Both the position numbers and the translations under genes were made by a program. A stretch of DNA of 64,000 nt. Source: Akkermansia muciniphila. GTDB lineage: Bacteria > Verrucomicrobiota > Verrucomicrobiia > Verrucomicrobiales > Akkermansiaceae. The stretch lies in assembly GCA_945888515.1 (NCBI GenBank), contig CAMDAD010000006.1, positions 89,672 to 153,671 of the forward strand, read 5' to 3'. This document shows positions 1-9,566 of this stretch, in pieces. The notes beneath the pieces were generated by a model. It had not been told where the DNA came from. It made no database searches and worked only from the letters and a program-made list of their open reading frames with translations. Positions within the stretch are counted from its first letter, which is position 1. Every line of letters begins with the position of its first letter.

Positions 1-1
1 C

Positions 2-1738
2 GAGGCTACGGGACGTCTGGCATCGTTCGATTTTTTCATCCTAAGCGATACCACGCAGTTGCCCTTGTGGGTGGAAGAGGAAGTGGCGTGGACGAATCTT
101 TGCCGCAAGCATAATGCCTTCGGCCGCATTTTCTATCGCCGCCGTCGCATCAATGAAAATCGTAAGGCGGGGAACATTGGTGATTTTGTCAAAACATGGG
201 GCGGTCGGTATGAAGGCATGCTGGTATTGGATGCGGATAGCTTAATGGAAGGGCGGGATATTGTTTCGATGGCCCGCATCATGGATGTGAGTCCTCGTCT
301 GGGGATTTTGCAAACACCGCCGAAGCTGATCAACGGCTCCTCGGTATTCACGCGCCTGCAGCAATTCGCGATGCGACTCTACGGACCCTTATTCATTCGC
401 GGACTGAATTTCTGGCAACTGGGACAGGGCAGCTACTGGGGGCACAATGCCTTGATCCGCGTGAAGCCGTTTTCCGAGTTTTGTGAGCTTCCCGCCCTCC
501 CCGGCAAGGAGCCATTCGGTGGAAAAATTCTCAGTCACGATTTTGTGGAAGCAGCGCTGATGGTAAAGGCCGGCTGGGAGGTGTGGCTGGCATGGGACCT
601 GGAAGGAACGTATGAGGAGGCGCCGCCCACCCTGATCGATCACTTAAAGCGAGATCGGCGCTGGTGTCAGGGGAACTTGCAACACTTGTGGTTGGTCTTC
701 GCGCGTGGTTTCCCCTTCCCGTGCCGAGCGCATTTGTTCATGGGCATCATGGCCTATCTGGGCAGTCCCGTGTGGTTCTTGTTTTTGCTAATCAGCACCT
801 GGGTGGCATGGGACTTCCGCAGCAGCAATCTCAGCCAATTGCCTTATGAAGGCTACGTCGGCGAATACCTGAGCATCAGCGGTGCGGAGCAAGCGTGGTA
901 TTTGGCAGGCATGGTGCTGCTGCTATTGTTCCTTCCAAAAATCCTCGCCTACGTCGGCACCGTGCTGCACCCGCGCCGACGCAAGGGTTTTGGCAATACG
1001 TTTTCTCTCACCGTGGGCGTGATGATGGAGGCATTGCTATCAGCACTCCTTGCTCCTTCCATCATGGTGTCACACACCCTAATGGTTGCCGGTATGGTCA
1101 TGGGTCGCTCCGTGAATTGGGGAACGCAAACACGAGAAACGGATGGCACGCCTTGGATGGAAGCGATTCGTTACCATGGTCCGGCGATTCTGTTAGGCCT
1201 GGCGTGGTCGGCGCTGGCTTGGTATATTGGGCAGTCATTTTTCCTCTGGATGACCCCCATTCTCGCCGGCTTAATACTGGCAGCCGCCGTATCGGTATGG
1301 ACTAGCCGGTCGCGCTACGGTCGCGCTCTGCAACGTCACAAAATTCTCGCCACGCCAGAAGAGTTAGTCCCGCCCGAAGTCATCCGTCTGACAGATGGTG
1401 CGGTTGCCGCCGTGGATGTCGCACTCACCGCCCAATCTCCTGCGCGCGAGGGCGTAGTGGCTGCCGTGGTGGATCCATATGTCAATGGAGTGCACGTTTC
1501 CTTGTTAGAGACCGATGCGCAAAACCATCCTGAGGAGCTCACGACAAAATGGCTGAGTGAAGGACCGGATTCGCTAAACAAACAGGAAATGGCGGAGGTG
1601 ATGTATAGCGCTCAAGCCATGCTTCAAATGCACCGCAATGTGTGGTCCTTACCATTCGATCAAATGCACATCCGATGGAGCCGCGCGGTGGAAAGCTATC
1701 GCACTCGACTGGAGGATTTCTCCTCAGCGGAAGGATGA
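2..1738 (+). CDS. opgH: Glucans biosynthesis glucosyltransferase H, 5' end cut off by window
   Basis: Inner-membrane processive glycosyltransferase making the beta-glucan backbone of osmoregulated periplasmic glucans. The frame is open from base 2, so the N-terminal part (cytoplasmic N-terminus and first membrane helices) lies left of the window; 578 residues are visible. The first residues read FDFFILSDTT and IWVEEE-like text typical of family GT2 OpgH. Seen motifs are the acceptor-side VLDADS, the HDFVEA motif and the product-binding RRWCQGN (QxxRW-like). Four or more hydrophobic helices follow (about 770-860, 890-970, 1000-1110 and 1180-1300 in base positions), then a soluble C-terminal tail. 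No opgG partner is visible, it may lie to the left. Family assignment is firm; the exact glucan made is inference. Confidence 0.93.
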   Translation, partial: EATGRLASFDFFILSDTTQLPLWVEEEVAWTNLCRKHNAFGRIFYRRRRINENRKAGNIGDFVKTWGGRYEGMLVLDADSLMEGRDIVSMARIMDVSPRLGILQTPPKLINGSSVFTRLQQFAMRLYGPLFIRGLNFWQLGQGSYWGHNALIRVKPFSEFCELPALPGKEPFGGKILSHDFVEAALMVKAGWEVWLAWDLEGTYEEAPPTLIDHLKRDRRWCQGNLQHLWLVFARGFPFPCRAHLFMGIMAYLGSPVWFLFLLISTWVAWDFRSSNLSQLPYEGYVGEYLSISGAEQAWYLAGMVLLLLFLPKILAYVGTVLHPRRRKGFGNTFSLTVGVMMEALLSALLAPSIMVSHTLMVAGMVMGRSVNWGTQTRETDGTPWMEAIRYHGPAILLGLAWSALAWYIGQSFFLWMTPILAGLILAAAVSVWTSRSRYGRALQRHKILATPEELVPPEVIRLTDGAVAAVDVALTAQSPAREGVVAAVVDPYVNGVHVSLLETDAQNHPEELTTKWLSEGPDSLNKQEMAEVMYSAQAMLQMHRNVWSLPFDQMHIRWSRAVESYRTRLEDFSSAEG

Positions 1739-1841
1739 GAACATTCATCGCGATGATGGGTAAATTCCCTCTCCTGTCTGCATATTGCATTGATTCATCC
1801 GAAAAATCTGCGAGAGCTAGTTGTCAGAAAGTTTGATTGCC

Positions 1842-2708
1842 ATGAAACGATTGATCATCACCAAAACACCGAAGTGCTATGTGGGCGGAGCGTTCATCCG
1901 TTCCGAAAGCGGACGAGTGGAAGCATGGCAAGATCATCGGGGTGAGTTTTTCGCGCACATGCCCGTTTGCAGTCGCAAGGATCTGCGCAATGCCGTCGAA
2001 GCCGCCCTCAAGGCCGCTAACAGCTGGGCGAGACGCAGTGGCTACAATCGCGGACAAATCCTCTACCGACTCGCGGAAATGCTGGAGGCGCGCGCTGCGG
2101 AATTGACCTCCGCACTGGCTCTCGATGGACGCTCGTTACGAGCGGCAGAGAAAGAAGTGAGCGCCACCATCGATCGTTTGGTTCATTACGCAGGCTGGAC
2201 GGACAAGTATCAGGCACTCTTGGGTAGCGTAAATCCCGTGGCATCACCGCATATGAATTTCACTCTTACCGAGCCCATGGGTGTGGTGGGCGTTATCGCG
2301 CCGGACGAGTCGCCCTTGCTCGCCTTGTTGTCCTTGATCCTACCGGTCATCACGAGTGGAAATGCAGTTGTCGCGCTGGCATCGTCCACGCATCCCTATC
2401 CAGCGATTTTACTCGGAGAAATGTTAGCCACCAGCGATCTTCCCGGAGGCGTGGTGAATTTGCTTAGCGGGCATCGAGCGGAGTTGCTGCCTACCTTCGG
2501 CACTCACGAGCAAATCCGCGGACTCAGTGCCGTACTCAGCCCCGAAGAACGCCGCGTTCTGGAACTAGGTGCGGCGGAGAGCGTCAAGCGCGTCAAGGTG
2601 CTGACCTGCACTACGGGATGGGATTGGTTTGACGCATCGTCGCAAGGACTGGAATGGATTCATGCTTTTGTCGAGAGCAAGACCACCTGGCATCCCATTG
2701 GCGTCTGA
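1842..2708 (+). CDS. Aldehyde dehydrogenase-like protein lacking the catalytic domain
   Basis: About 288 residues. The N-terminal three quarters resemble the NAD-binding domain of the ALDH superfamily: YVGGAFIRSESGR, then AANSWARRSGYNRGQILYR, and MGVVGVIAPDESPLL (ALDH proteins have a P-W-N-x-P stretch here). The catalytic Cys/Glu domain of normal 480-500-residue ALDHs is absent, and the NAD-binding part runs straight into a tail like the ALDH C-terminus (KTTWHPIG). I chose ATG 1842 because the ALDH-like text starts just after it; a TTG at 1821 would add seven residues. Short non-catalytic ALDH paralogs paired with a full ALDH are known in other phyla; here no full-length partner is adjacent. 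It could be a binding or structural paralog, or a decayed gene; no frameshift is visible. Confidence 0.75.
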   Translation: MKRLIITKTPKCYVGGAFIRSESGRVEAWQDHRGEFFAHMPVCSRKDLRNAVEAALKAANSWARRSGYNRGQILYRLAEMLEARAAELTSALALDGRSLRAAEKEVSATIDRLVHYAGWTDKYQALLGSVNPVASPHMNFTLTEPMGVVGVIAPDESPLLALLSLILPVITSGNAVVALASSTHPYPAILLGEMLATSDLPGGVVNLLSGHRAELLPTFGTHEQIRGLSAVLSPEERRVLELGAAESVKRVKVLTCTTGWDWFDASSQGLEWIHAFVESKTTWHPIGV

Positions 2709-2776
2709 AAAGTGGTAGGCAGAGAAAACCAGTAAGCACTTGCAAGACTGGCGCAGTCTCTTCCGTTTGTTAGTCT

Positions 2777-4753
2777 ATGATGATTGGCCGATGGATTCTG
2801 TTATTTGTGCTAGGTGCGTGTGGATTGTCCGCTACCGAAACATTTGAGGCAGTAACGCCTCAGCCCGTGCGAATGCATTCCCTTTCCACCGGCGCACTGC
2901 ATGCGGCGGAGGGACATGCGGAGATTGTGAACGGTCATGGTCGTTCAGGGAATCAGTGTTTGTTGCTGATGGGTGGCACGAATCGCACAGTGGAGTGGCA
3001 ATTGCCATCCGCACGGCAGAAACAAAGCACACTGGAATTTTGGGCCGAGCGCTGGACACGTGCCGCACCATTTGTCTTTCATGTGGAAGCACGTATCGGA
3101 AAAGAGTGGCGCAAGATCGGAGAAAAAAACGACATCGCCATCGGCGGATTTTTGACGCAAATACGCCTGAGCATTCCAGCTGGTGCGCAAGCGCTGCGCT
3201 TGATCTGCTCCAGTAAGGCTGGCTTACTGATCGATGATCTGCATTGGCAAGAAGATGCGCCTATGCGCGTCACAGGTATTAGACCCCTGACACCCATCAC
3301 GCCTGTGATGCTGCGCGCCGTAGATCAACCGGTGATGGGCTTCGAAGTCAGCAGCGAGGGCAATCTCGATGCACCTGCGCTGGAATCGATCACGCTTGAA
3401 TTGATGGATGGCACCCGCGCGACGGACATCGCCGCGATTTCCGTAATGCACGGTAGTAATACAAATAAAGAAAAATTAGTAATTAAAATCGCATCAATCG
3501 AAAAAATAAGCACACGCATGACCATTCCCGTGCAGCAAAAAATTATCGCAGAAGAGGGACCATACTGGCTCGCGGTGACCATGAAAGACCAGTCATCGAT
3601 CGATGGACGCGTGCGTTTCGCCCTGCGTGAAGTCAGGATCGGCGAACGAACTTTTCCATTCCGCGATGCCGTCAGTGTCCCGCAGCGCATTGGCGTGGCA
3701 GTGCGCAAACGCGGCGATGACAAATCGAAATTCTATCGCATTCCCGGTCTCGCGCGCAGCAAGAAAGGAACACTGCTTGCGGTCTACGATGTGCGCTACC
3801 ATCATGCAGGCGACCTTCCTGCGGATATCGACATCGGCATTTCCCGCAGCACCGATGGCGGACAAAGCTGGGGCCCGATGATCATCGCGATCGATCAAGG
3901 TCGCGATCCGAGTCACAGCTTCGACGGCGTGGGCGATCCGGCGATTTTGTGCGACGAAGTAACTGGTCGGCTCTGGGTGGCGGGCTTGTGGAGTCACGGC
4001 AAACGTGCTTGGCATGGATCCGGTCCTGGATTGACGCCGGAAGAAACTGGGCAGTTACTCCTCGCATTCAGTGATGACGACGGTGTGACATGGTCCACTC
4101 CGCGCAATATCACCAGCTCCGTGAAACATCCCGCGTGGCGACTGCTGCTAAACGGGCCGGGTGCGGGCATTTGCACCAGCGATGGCACTCTCGTTTTCGC
4201 CGCACAGTATCGCTCAGCGGACGAACCCGCAACGCAGGGTAAGCCGTTTTCTACCATGCTCTCCAGTAAGGATCGCGGCGTTACCTGGCAACTGGGATCA
4301 GGCGTGAAAATCGACACTACCGAGGCGCAAGTGGTGGAGCTACCGGATGGCAGCCTCATGCTCAACTGCCGCGACAATCGCGGCGGCAGTCGCACCGTGA
4401 TGGTCACGCGTGATCTGGGGAAAACCTGGAGCGCGCATGCCACCGATCGCAGCGCTCTGCGCGAGCCGATATGCATGGCCAGCCTGCTGCGATGGAAAGA
4501 AAACGACGGTACGAACTACTATATTTTTAGTAATCCTGACAGCACTACCGCGCGGCATCGGATGACAATCAAGGTCTCTGCGGATGCAGCTCAGACCTGG
4601 CCGGAAAAATGGCATACTCTTTACGATGAGCGCGCGGGATACGGCTACTCATGCCTGAGCCCGGTCGACAGCAAACACATCGGAGTATTGTATGAAACCG
4701 CAGGTGATCTGAACTTCTTGCGTTTTCCCATGAAAGAACTACTACAAAAATAG
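2777..4753 (+). CDS. Exo-alpha-sialidase (GH33 family), exported
   Basis: A 658-residue sialidase that would release terminal sialic acids from glycoconjugates outside the cytoplasm. A signal peptide covers about residues 1-20 (ending ATE). Residues ~25-300 form a beta-rich N-terminal region like the sialidase N-terminal domain. The catalytic six-bladed propeller starts at FYRIPGLA (arginine of the triad). Asp boxes follow: STDGGQSW, SDDDGVTW, SSKDRGVTW and TRDLGKTW. Other arginines sit in NCRDNRGGSR and ARHRM, the acid/base Asp probably in HHAGDLPAD, and the nucleophile Tyr/Glu pair in GYSCL and VLYE. It stands alone between an ALDH-like gene and a convergent FAD gene. Together with the sulfatases at 17-22 kb it suggests mucin-like or glycoprotein substrates. 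Confidence 0.93.
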   Translation: MMIGRWILLFVLGACGLSATETFEAVTPQPVRMHSLSTGALHAAEGHAEIVNGHGRSGNQCLLLMGGTNRTVEWQLPSARQKQSTLEFWAERWTRAAPFVFHVEARIGKEWRKIGEKNDIAIGGFLTQIRLSIPAGAQALRLICSSKAGLLIDDLHWQEDAPMRVTGIRPLTPITPVMLRAVDQPVMGFEVSSEGNLDAPALESITLELMDGTRATDIAAISVMHGSNTNKEKLVIKIASIEKISTRMTIPVQQKIIAEEGPYWLAVTMKDQSSIDGRVRFALREVRIGERTFPFRDAVSVPQRIGVAVRKRGDDKSKFYRIPGLARSKKGTLLAVYDVRYHHAGDLPADIDIGISRSTDGGQSWGPMIIAIDQGRDPSHSFDGVGDPAILCDEVTGRLWVAGLWSHGKRAWHGSGPGLTPEETGQLLLAFSDDDGVTWSTPRNITSSVKHPAWRLLLNGPGAGICTSDGTLVFAAQYRSADEPATQGKPFSTMLSSKDRGVTWQLGSGVKIDTTEAQVVELPDGSLMLNCRDNRGGSRTVMVTRDLGKTWSAHATDRSALREPICMASLLRWKENDGTNYYIFSNPDSTTARHRMTIKVSADAAQTWPEKWHTLYDERAGYGYSCLSPVDSKHIGVLYETAGDLNFLRFPMKELLQK

Positions 4754-4757
4754 TATT

Positions 4758-6314
4758 TTAAAGCGCATCCGCGATCTTTAATCCATCCAGTGCAGCACTC
4801 ACGATGCCGCCCGCATAACCAGCACCTTCGCCACAAGGGAAGAAGCGCGAGAGCTGAGGGTGTTGTAATGTGGAGTCATCGCGCGGGATGCGCACGGGCG
4901 AGCTGGTGCGGGTTTCAAAGCCTAACAACAGCCCGTCCTGACCAGTGTAACCGCGGATTTGATTGCCAAACAGCCGAAGGCCAGTGCGCATACGTTTCAT
5001 CATGAAGTTCGGCATCAGTTCATGCAGCGGCGCGGAGGTGGCGCCAGGAAAATAACTCATCGCCGGCAGCGAGGAGGAAACTTTTCCGCTGAGGAAATCG
5101 ACGACCCGCTGACCTGGCGCCTTCTGTCCCCCCCCACCCGCTTCTTTCGCCAAGCATTCGAGGTTCTTTTGGAAGGCGATGCCGGAGAGCACGCCGTGCT
5201 CCTTGACAAATGATGCCGTGTCTTCCGGCTCCACCGTCACCACCATACCGCTGTTAGCGAATGGGGAGTCGCGACGGGCGAGACTCATGCCATTCACCAC
5301 AACCTCATCGTCTTCCGTGGCGGCCGGGACAATCCAACCTCCGGGGCACATGCAGAAACTGTGCACGCCGCGGTCGTCAATCTTGGTAGCGAGACGATAC
5401 CGCGCAGCGGGAAGCAAACGCGGACGTGGTTCACCGCGCGGGATGTGATACTGCACCTGATCGATGAGCGCCTGTGGATGCTCGATGCGCACGCCCACGG
5501 CGAAGGCTTTTTTCTCTAACAGAATATTTTTTTGCTTAAGTAGTTGATAGATATCGCGCGCGGAGTGTCCCGTGGCCAGAACCACCGACTCCGCTTCAAA
5601 ACTTCGGCCGTCCCGACAAACCACGCCGCGTATGATACCGTGTTCGATGATCAGGTCGGTCACCTTGGTCTGAAAATGCACTTCCCCGCCCGAGGTCAGT
5701 ATCGAATGCCGGATGGCCTTCACCACATTGGGCAGCAAATTCGAACCGATGTGCGGATGCGCATCCGTGAGGATTTTTTCCGGTGCGCCATGGGCGACGA
5801 GAATTTCATAAACGGTGGCAACGGGCCCGCGTTTGGTGGCGCGAGTATAGAGTTTTCCATCAGAAAACGTGCCGGCGCCGCCCTCGCCGAAACAGTAGTT
5901 CGAATCCTCAATCACTCGCCCCTCCCGCAGAATGGGTGCCAGATCAAACCGGCGCGCGCTGGCATCTTTGCCACGCTCTAACACAATCGGACGTATCCCA
6001 CGCTCCAGACAACGCAGCGCCGCAAACATCCCAGCAGGACCGAAGCCGATGATGAGCGCGCGTGGAGCCTGAGATGGCAGTGGCGCACAAGTCCAGGCCG
6101 GATGCTCATCGGGTGGCAGCGGCTTATCAATGCCCACCTCGAGGCGAAGCTGCACCTTGATCGTCCGCTGACGGGCGTCAATGGAATGCTTGCGTAATTT
6201 CATCGACAATAAGCGTCCGACGGGGATCGCCAGTTTTTTCGCCACAGCCTCACGCCGCGCTGATTCGTCCTCGGACAGCGCCAGAGGTAAAATGATGTCC
6301 ACCGTCTCAACCAT
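4758..6314 (-). CDS. FAD-dependent dehydrogenase (COG2509 type)
   Basis: About 518 residues, cytoplasmic. An N-terminal alpha/beta domain (starting VDIILPLALSED) precedes a Rossmann FAD-binding motif GFGPAGMFAALRC with ERG about 20 residues later, then CFGEGGAGTFSDGKL typical of this oxidoreductase family. The C-terminus has a second FAD contact, CGEGAGYAGGIVSAALDG. The substrate is unknown for the family. The frame stays open upstream to a TTG at 6419, but the family's N-terminal beta-strand starts at ATG 6314, so I use that. It converges on the sialidase gene with a 4-bp gap. Domain call is secure; start is moderately sure. Confidence 0.88.
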   Translation of the reverse strand: MVETVDIILPLALSEDESARREAVAKKLAIPVGRLLSMKLRKHSIDARQRTIKVQLRLEVGIDKPLPPDEHPAWTCAPLPSQAPRALIIGFGPAGMFAALRCLERGIRPIVLERGKDASARRFDLAPILREGRVIEDSNYCFGEGGAGTFSDGKLYTRATKRGPVATVYEILVAHGAPEKILTDAHPHIGSNLLPNVVKAIRHSILTSGGEVHFQTKVTDLIIEHGIIRGVVCRDGRSFEAESVVLATGHSARDIYQLLKQKNILLEKKAFAVGVRIEHPQALIDQVQYHIPRGEPRPRLLPAARYRLATKIDDRGVHSFCMCPGGWIVPAATEDDEVVVNGMSLARRDSPFANSGMVVTVEPEDTASFVKEHGVLSGIAFQKNLECLAKEAGGGGQKAPGQRVVDFLSGKVSSSLPAMSYFPGATSAPLHELMPNFMMKRMRTGLRLFGNQIRGYTGQDGLLLGFETRTSSPVRIPRDDSTLQHPQLSRFFPCGEGAGYAGGIVSAALDGLKIADAL

Positions 6315-6563
6315 ACTCGCCACGCCCGACTCAAGCATGAGGCAGGCCCTTTGCAAAGCATCACTTTGCACAGATGATACCACGTCGATCAAGCGAGGGA
6401 CGTGGATTCGATCTAACAAGACAACAGAATTTCAGAATTTTCTGAATCACCAGATGACTACAACGGGGAGAATGGATGGTTTTGTATCCTGAAAAATGCT
6501 GGGATTAAAGCAGCCCTTCCCGATGAGACTGGTCAGCTTACGGAAATGCGATTCACGAAATAA

Positions 6564-6596
6564 CAAAAGCCGCTGCGTATCGAGCAGCGGCTTTTG
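6564..6596 (-). terminator. Rho-independent terminator of glnB
   Basis: A perfect 13-bp inverted repeat (CAAAAGCCGCTGC and its complement) with a 7-nt loop lies just after the glnB stop on the minus strand. The arms begin and end in A/T runs, so U-rich tails occur on the minus transcript and to some extent on the plus one. It could work in both directions. Confidence 0.85.
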
Positions 6597-6623
6597 AACA
6601 TTACGAACACTAACTCACAGAAA

Positions 6624-6977
<354 letters not shown>

Positions 6978-7069
6978 TCAGGTTGTATTTGTTGTGTAGC
7001 AGAGAGCGTGCCAAGTGGCTAATTCTTGATAAATAGGTTTTCGATTTCGCAGTTGGAGCGCTATGAGGC

Positions 7070-7387
7070 CTAGCGAGCAAGCACCATGTCGGATTCCGCC
7101 GCGATCCAATCAGCCACGGGGTCCGCTGGCAAGCCTTGATTGCGACGATGGCACCAATTGAGAAATGCAGCAACGGCTACCTCATCGGCCGTGGGCGTGG
7201 CAGGTGCCGCGCGATGGCGTTTGGCGCGGCTCGGTTTTTTCTCAGGATCGCCTGAGGCTGGAGCAGGAATTTTTTTGCCGCGCGATGGTATGGCCGCATC
7301 GCGCGCGTCTTTCATCGAAGTTTTTGCGCCCGTGGCTGCTGAGGAACGTGAGTTACGCGTTTTCGATGGCTCTTTTTTTTCTTTCAT
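7070..7387 (-). CDS. Small basic protein with DUF2934-like C-terminus
   Basis: 105 residues. The first 65 are Lys/Arg/Ala/Pro-rich and look disordered. The last 35 (VAVAAFLNWCHRRNQG, then ADWIAAESDM) resemble the short DUF2934 motif, in which an aromatic/Trp helix is followed by DW..AE. It lies 98 bp upstream of glnB on the same strand. Function is unknown; basic tail plus small helical domain would suit nucleic-acid binding, but this is speculation. The DUF2934 match is from memory. Confidence 0.6.
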   Translation of the reverse strand: MKEKKEPSKTRNSRSSAATGAKTSMKDARDAAIPSRGKKIPAPASGDPEKKPSRAKRHRAAPATPTADEVAVAAFLNWCHRRNQGLPADPVADWIAAESDMVLAR

Positions 7388-7487
7388 AATCGTCAGGAGT
7401 GTAGCTCATGGAAAGCAACATTCATACCAAAGCGAAATTTCCGCAACTGATGATTGATCTTAGGGTAAGGTGCCGTATGATGGAGGC

Positions 7488-8786
7488 ATGGAAGGGCGTT
7501 TCGATTGGCATGTGCCCACGCATGTGCGTGGCCGTGAATCGTTTTTGCCTGCCACCGACCGCTTGGGCTGGTGGATCGTGATTTCCTTGTGCGCCGCCAT
7601 CGTGCTGCATATCATTTTGTTCATTTCCCTCGGTCACGTGAAAATGGGCATCGGCTGGACCACCACGGAGGAGTTAATCACTGAGCCGCTGGTGGTGCGA
7701 CCGGTCGAAGAAGATCTCCCGCCGGAAATCCTTCCTACAGAAGCGGAAGTCCTTACCCCAAAGCCCGACCGCACGAAGCTCGTGGATGACGTGGAAATCC
7801 TTCAGTTACTGAAGGAGCCAGAGCTCGAGATGAAGCCAGAGATCTCTGAGGCTTCTTTCGATGCAGATCTTAACGTCGAGGCTCCCGCTCTAGCCGGCGA
7901 CCCCGCGGGTGACAAGATCGATATCGCCGGCGCGGTGGAAATCGCCGCAGAAGATTGGGAGTCGCTCGGTAAAACGGAGGCGCTGAGTCCCATGGCCGCC
8001 CAAGGACAAATGATCGTCGACCCCGGCAGCGATATCGCAGAGACTGAAACCCTCGACTCATTTATGAGGGATTTGATCAAAAAAGGCAGTGCGGGCAAAG
8101 CGGTGGATGGCAAACTCGACGGCACTTCCTCCCTGGATGAAATCGCCGGTCTTCCCGAAAACGTCCTCATCACCAAAACGACGATGTTACCGGGAGATTT
8201 GTTGTTTGAATACAACAGCGCCGAACTTCGTAGCAGCTCGAAGGTAGGCATGCAGAAAATTGCTTTGGTGATGGACCTAAACCCACAGCTCTACTGCTGG
8301 ATCGAGGGACATTCGGACTTGTATGGCGGCGATGATTTTAACTACGATCTCTCACTGCGCCGCGCTGAGTCCGTGAAGGCTTTTCTCGTCGGCATGGGCA
8401 TGGATCCGCAGAAAATTCGCACGAAGGGACTCGGGAAAAACCATCCCATCGTCGCACAAGGTTCGCAGGAAGAGCAGTCGATTAATCGTCGGGTGGAAAT
8501 CAAAATGCGAAAAACCATCCCGCAGTCGGATGAACCCTTGCCGCCGCGTGCGCAAATCGTCGAATCTCCACCCGAACCCGCCCCGCCAAAAGCAACGCCC
8601 ATCCGAGTCAAGCCGATGCGGGCACTTCCCGTCGAAGAAACTGTTCCCGATCCGCCCAAAGTAGCCGTGCCAGTGTCAGAAGAGCCCGAGCCGCCCAAGG
8701 CCGCTCCAGTGGAAGAAGAAACCCCGCCCCGCGCCGCGCCTGTCGAGGAAACCATGCCACCGCGCGCCCAAGAAATCGAAGAATGA
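7488..8786 (+). CDS. OmpA-family protein with Pro/Glu-rich tail
   Basis: 432 residues from ATG 7488; a GTG at 7470 would add six residues. A single transmembrane helix (WWIVISLCAAIVLHIILFISL) follows a short cytoplasmic head, so the protein is inner-membrane anchored with a periplasmic body. An acidic low-complexity region of ~150 residues follows. The OmpA/MotB peptidoglycan-binding domain spans about residues 235-340: FEYNSAEL, then GHSDLYGG, LSLRRAESV and INRRVEI. The last ~80 residues are a Pro/Glu-rich tail with repeats of VEE(T)xPPRA. The layout resembles TonB/MotB-like periplasm-spanning proteins. It overlaps no neighbour and converges on the CYTH gene. Confidence 0.85.
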   Translation: MEGRFDWHVPTHVRGRESFLPATDRLGWWIVISLCAAIVLHIILFISLGHVKMGIGWTTTEELITEPLVVRPVEEDLPPEILPTEAEVLTPKPDRTKLVDDVEILQLLKEPELEMKPEISEASFDADLNVEAPALAGDPAGDKIDIAGAVEIAAEDWESLGKTEALSPMAAQGQMIVDPGSDIAETETLDSFMRDLIKKGSAGKAVDGKLDGTSSLDEIAGLPENVLITKTTMLPGDLLFEYNSAELRSSSKVGMQKIALVMDLNPQLYCWIEGHSDLYGGDDFNYDLSLRRAESVKAFLVGMGMDPQKIRTKGLGKNHPIVAQGSQEEQSINRRVEIKMRKTIPQSDEPLPPRAQIVESPPEPAPPKATPIRVKPMRALPVEETVPDPPKVAVPVSEEPEPPKAAPVEEETPPRAAPVEETMPPRAQEIEE

Positions 8787-8787
8787 C

Positions 8788-9294
8788 TCAATCTCCCAGA
8801 GTGCTTTCTTTCACACCCGCCCGCTCCCCCTCAGGCCAAGAATTCCAAGGACGCCGCGCCAGTTGCGAATTGGAAAAACGCAAATCGTTAGAAACTTCTT
8901 TGCCGATCCATACGGGATAGTCGATCGCGTGTGTGACGTTCGGCAGCTCAACTTCCGCCACCACCAGGCCCGCATTGCTACCGTGAAATTCATCCACTTC
9001 CCACAACATCCCGCCATGCCAGAGCTCGTGCCGTGTTTTTTCGATTAGCCCTTCCAAGCATAACTCTAACAATTCGTGGGCGATGCGGGTTTCCAGAGGA
9101 AATTCGATCTCTTCCCGGCTGATCCCCGTAGTGGGGCCTTTCACCGTCATCCAGGCCTCGTCATCGCGCAAGCGAACGCGCACGGTGCGGTGCGGCTCAC
9201 GCGCTAGGTATCCTTGCTTGATCGCATGCGGCGTGGCGCTCACACGCCAGTCATCCGATACCACCAAAAATTTTCGCTCAATCTCGATCGCCAT
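8788..9294 (-). CDS. CYTH domain protein (triphosphate tunnel metalloenzyme)
   Basis: 168 residues. It begins MAIEIERKFLV, the EXEXK signature of CYTH/TTM enzymes, followed by KQGYLA, RTVRVRLRDDEAWMTVKG and KTRHELWHGGMLWEVDEF, the basic and acidic strands of the tunnel. Members hydrolyse inorganic triphosphate or thiamine triphosphate, or are class IV adenylate cyclases; bacterial stand-alone ones of this length are usually triphosphatases. I chose ATG 9294 because EXEXK must be near the N-terminus; the frame is open for 12 codons further upstream. Confidence 0.9.
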   Translation of the reverse strand: MAIEIERKFLVVSDDWRVSATPHAIKQGYLAREPHRTVRVRLRDDEAWMTVKGPTTGISREEIEFPLETRIAHELLELCLEGLIEKTRHELWHGGMLWEVDEFHGSNAGLVVAEVELPNVTHAIDYPVWIGKEVSNDLRFSNSQLARRPWNSWPEGERAGVKESTLGD

Positions 9295-9439
9295 GCCGTC
9301 AGTCGTAAGCAGTGGCAGAAAGAAGCGCAAGGCTCATCATGGTCGGGTGCCCCCCATGCAAAAAAATCTTTTCATTCAATGGGCGAAATCGCTTGAAACA
9401 GTCATAGCAAGACAAAGATGGAGCGAAATCACGAAAATC

Positions 9440-9479
9440 GTTAGGCTAACAGATAATAAACGATTTTTGTTAGCCTAAC
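9440..9479. repeat. Perfect 12-bp inverted repeat made of two self-palindromes
   Basis: GTTAGGCTAACA at 9440-9451 is repeated as its exact complement TGTTAGCCTAAC at 9468-9479, 16 bp apart. Each arm is itself a near-palindrome (GTTAG-N-CTAAC). It lies between the CYTH start (9294) and the HAD stop (9567). It may be a terminator for the HAD unit or a protein-binding site upstream of the CYTH gene. Confidence 0.6.
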
Positions 9480-9566
9480 CAAGGCGAAATGTGAAAGGAA
9501 AGTAGAGACAGATTTCACCGATGCACCGTGGGTTGTTCTGACCTGATGGACTACTCCGGCCATGGA

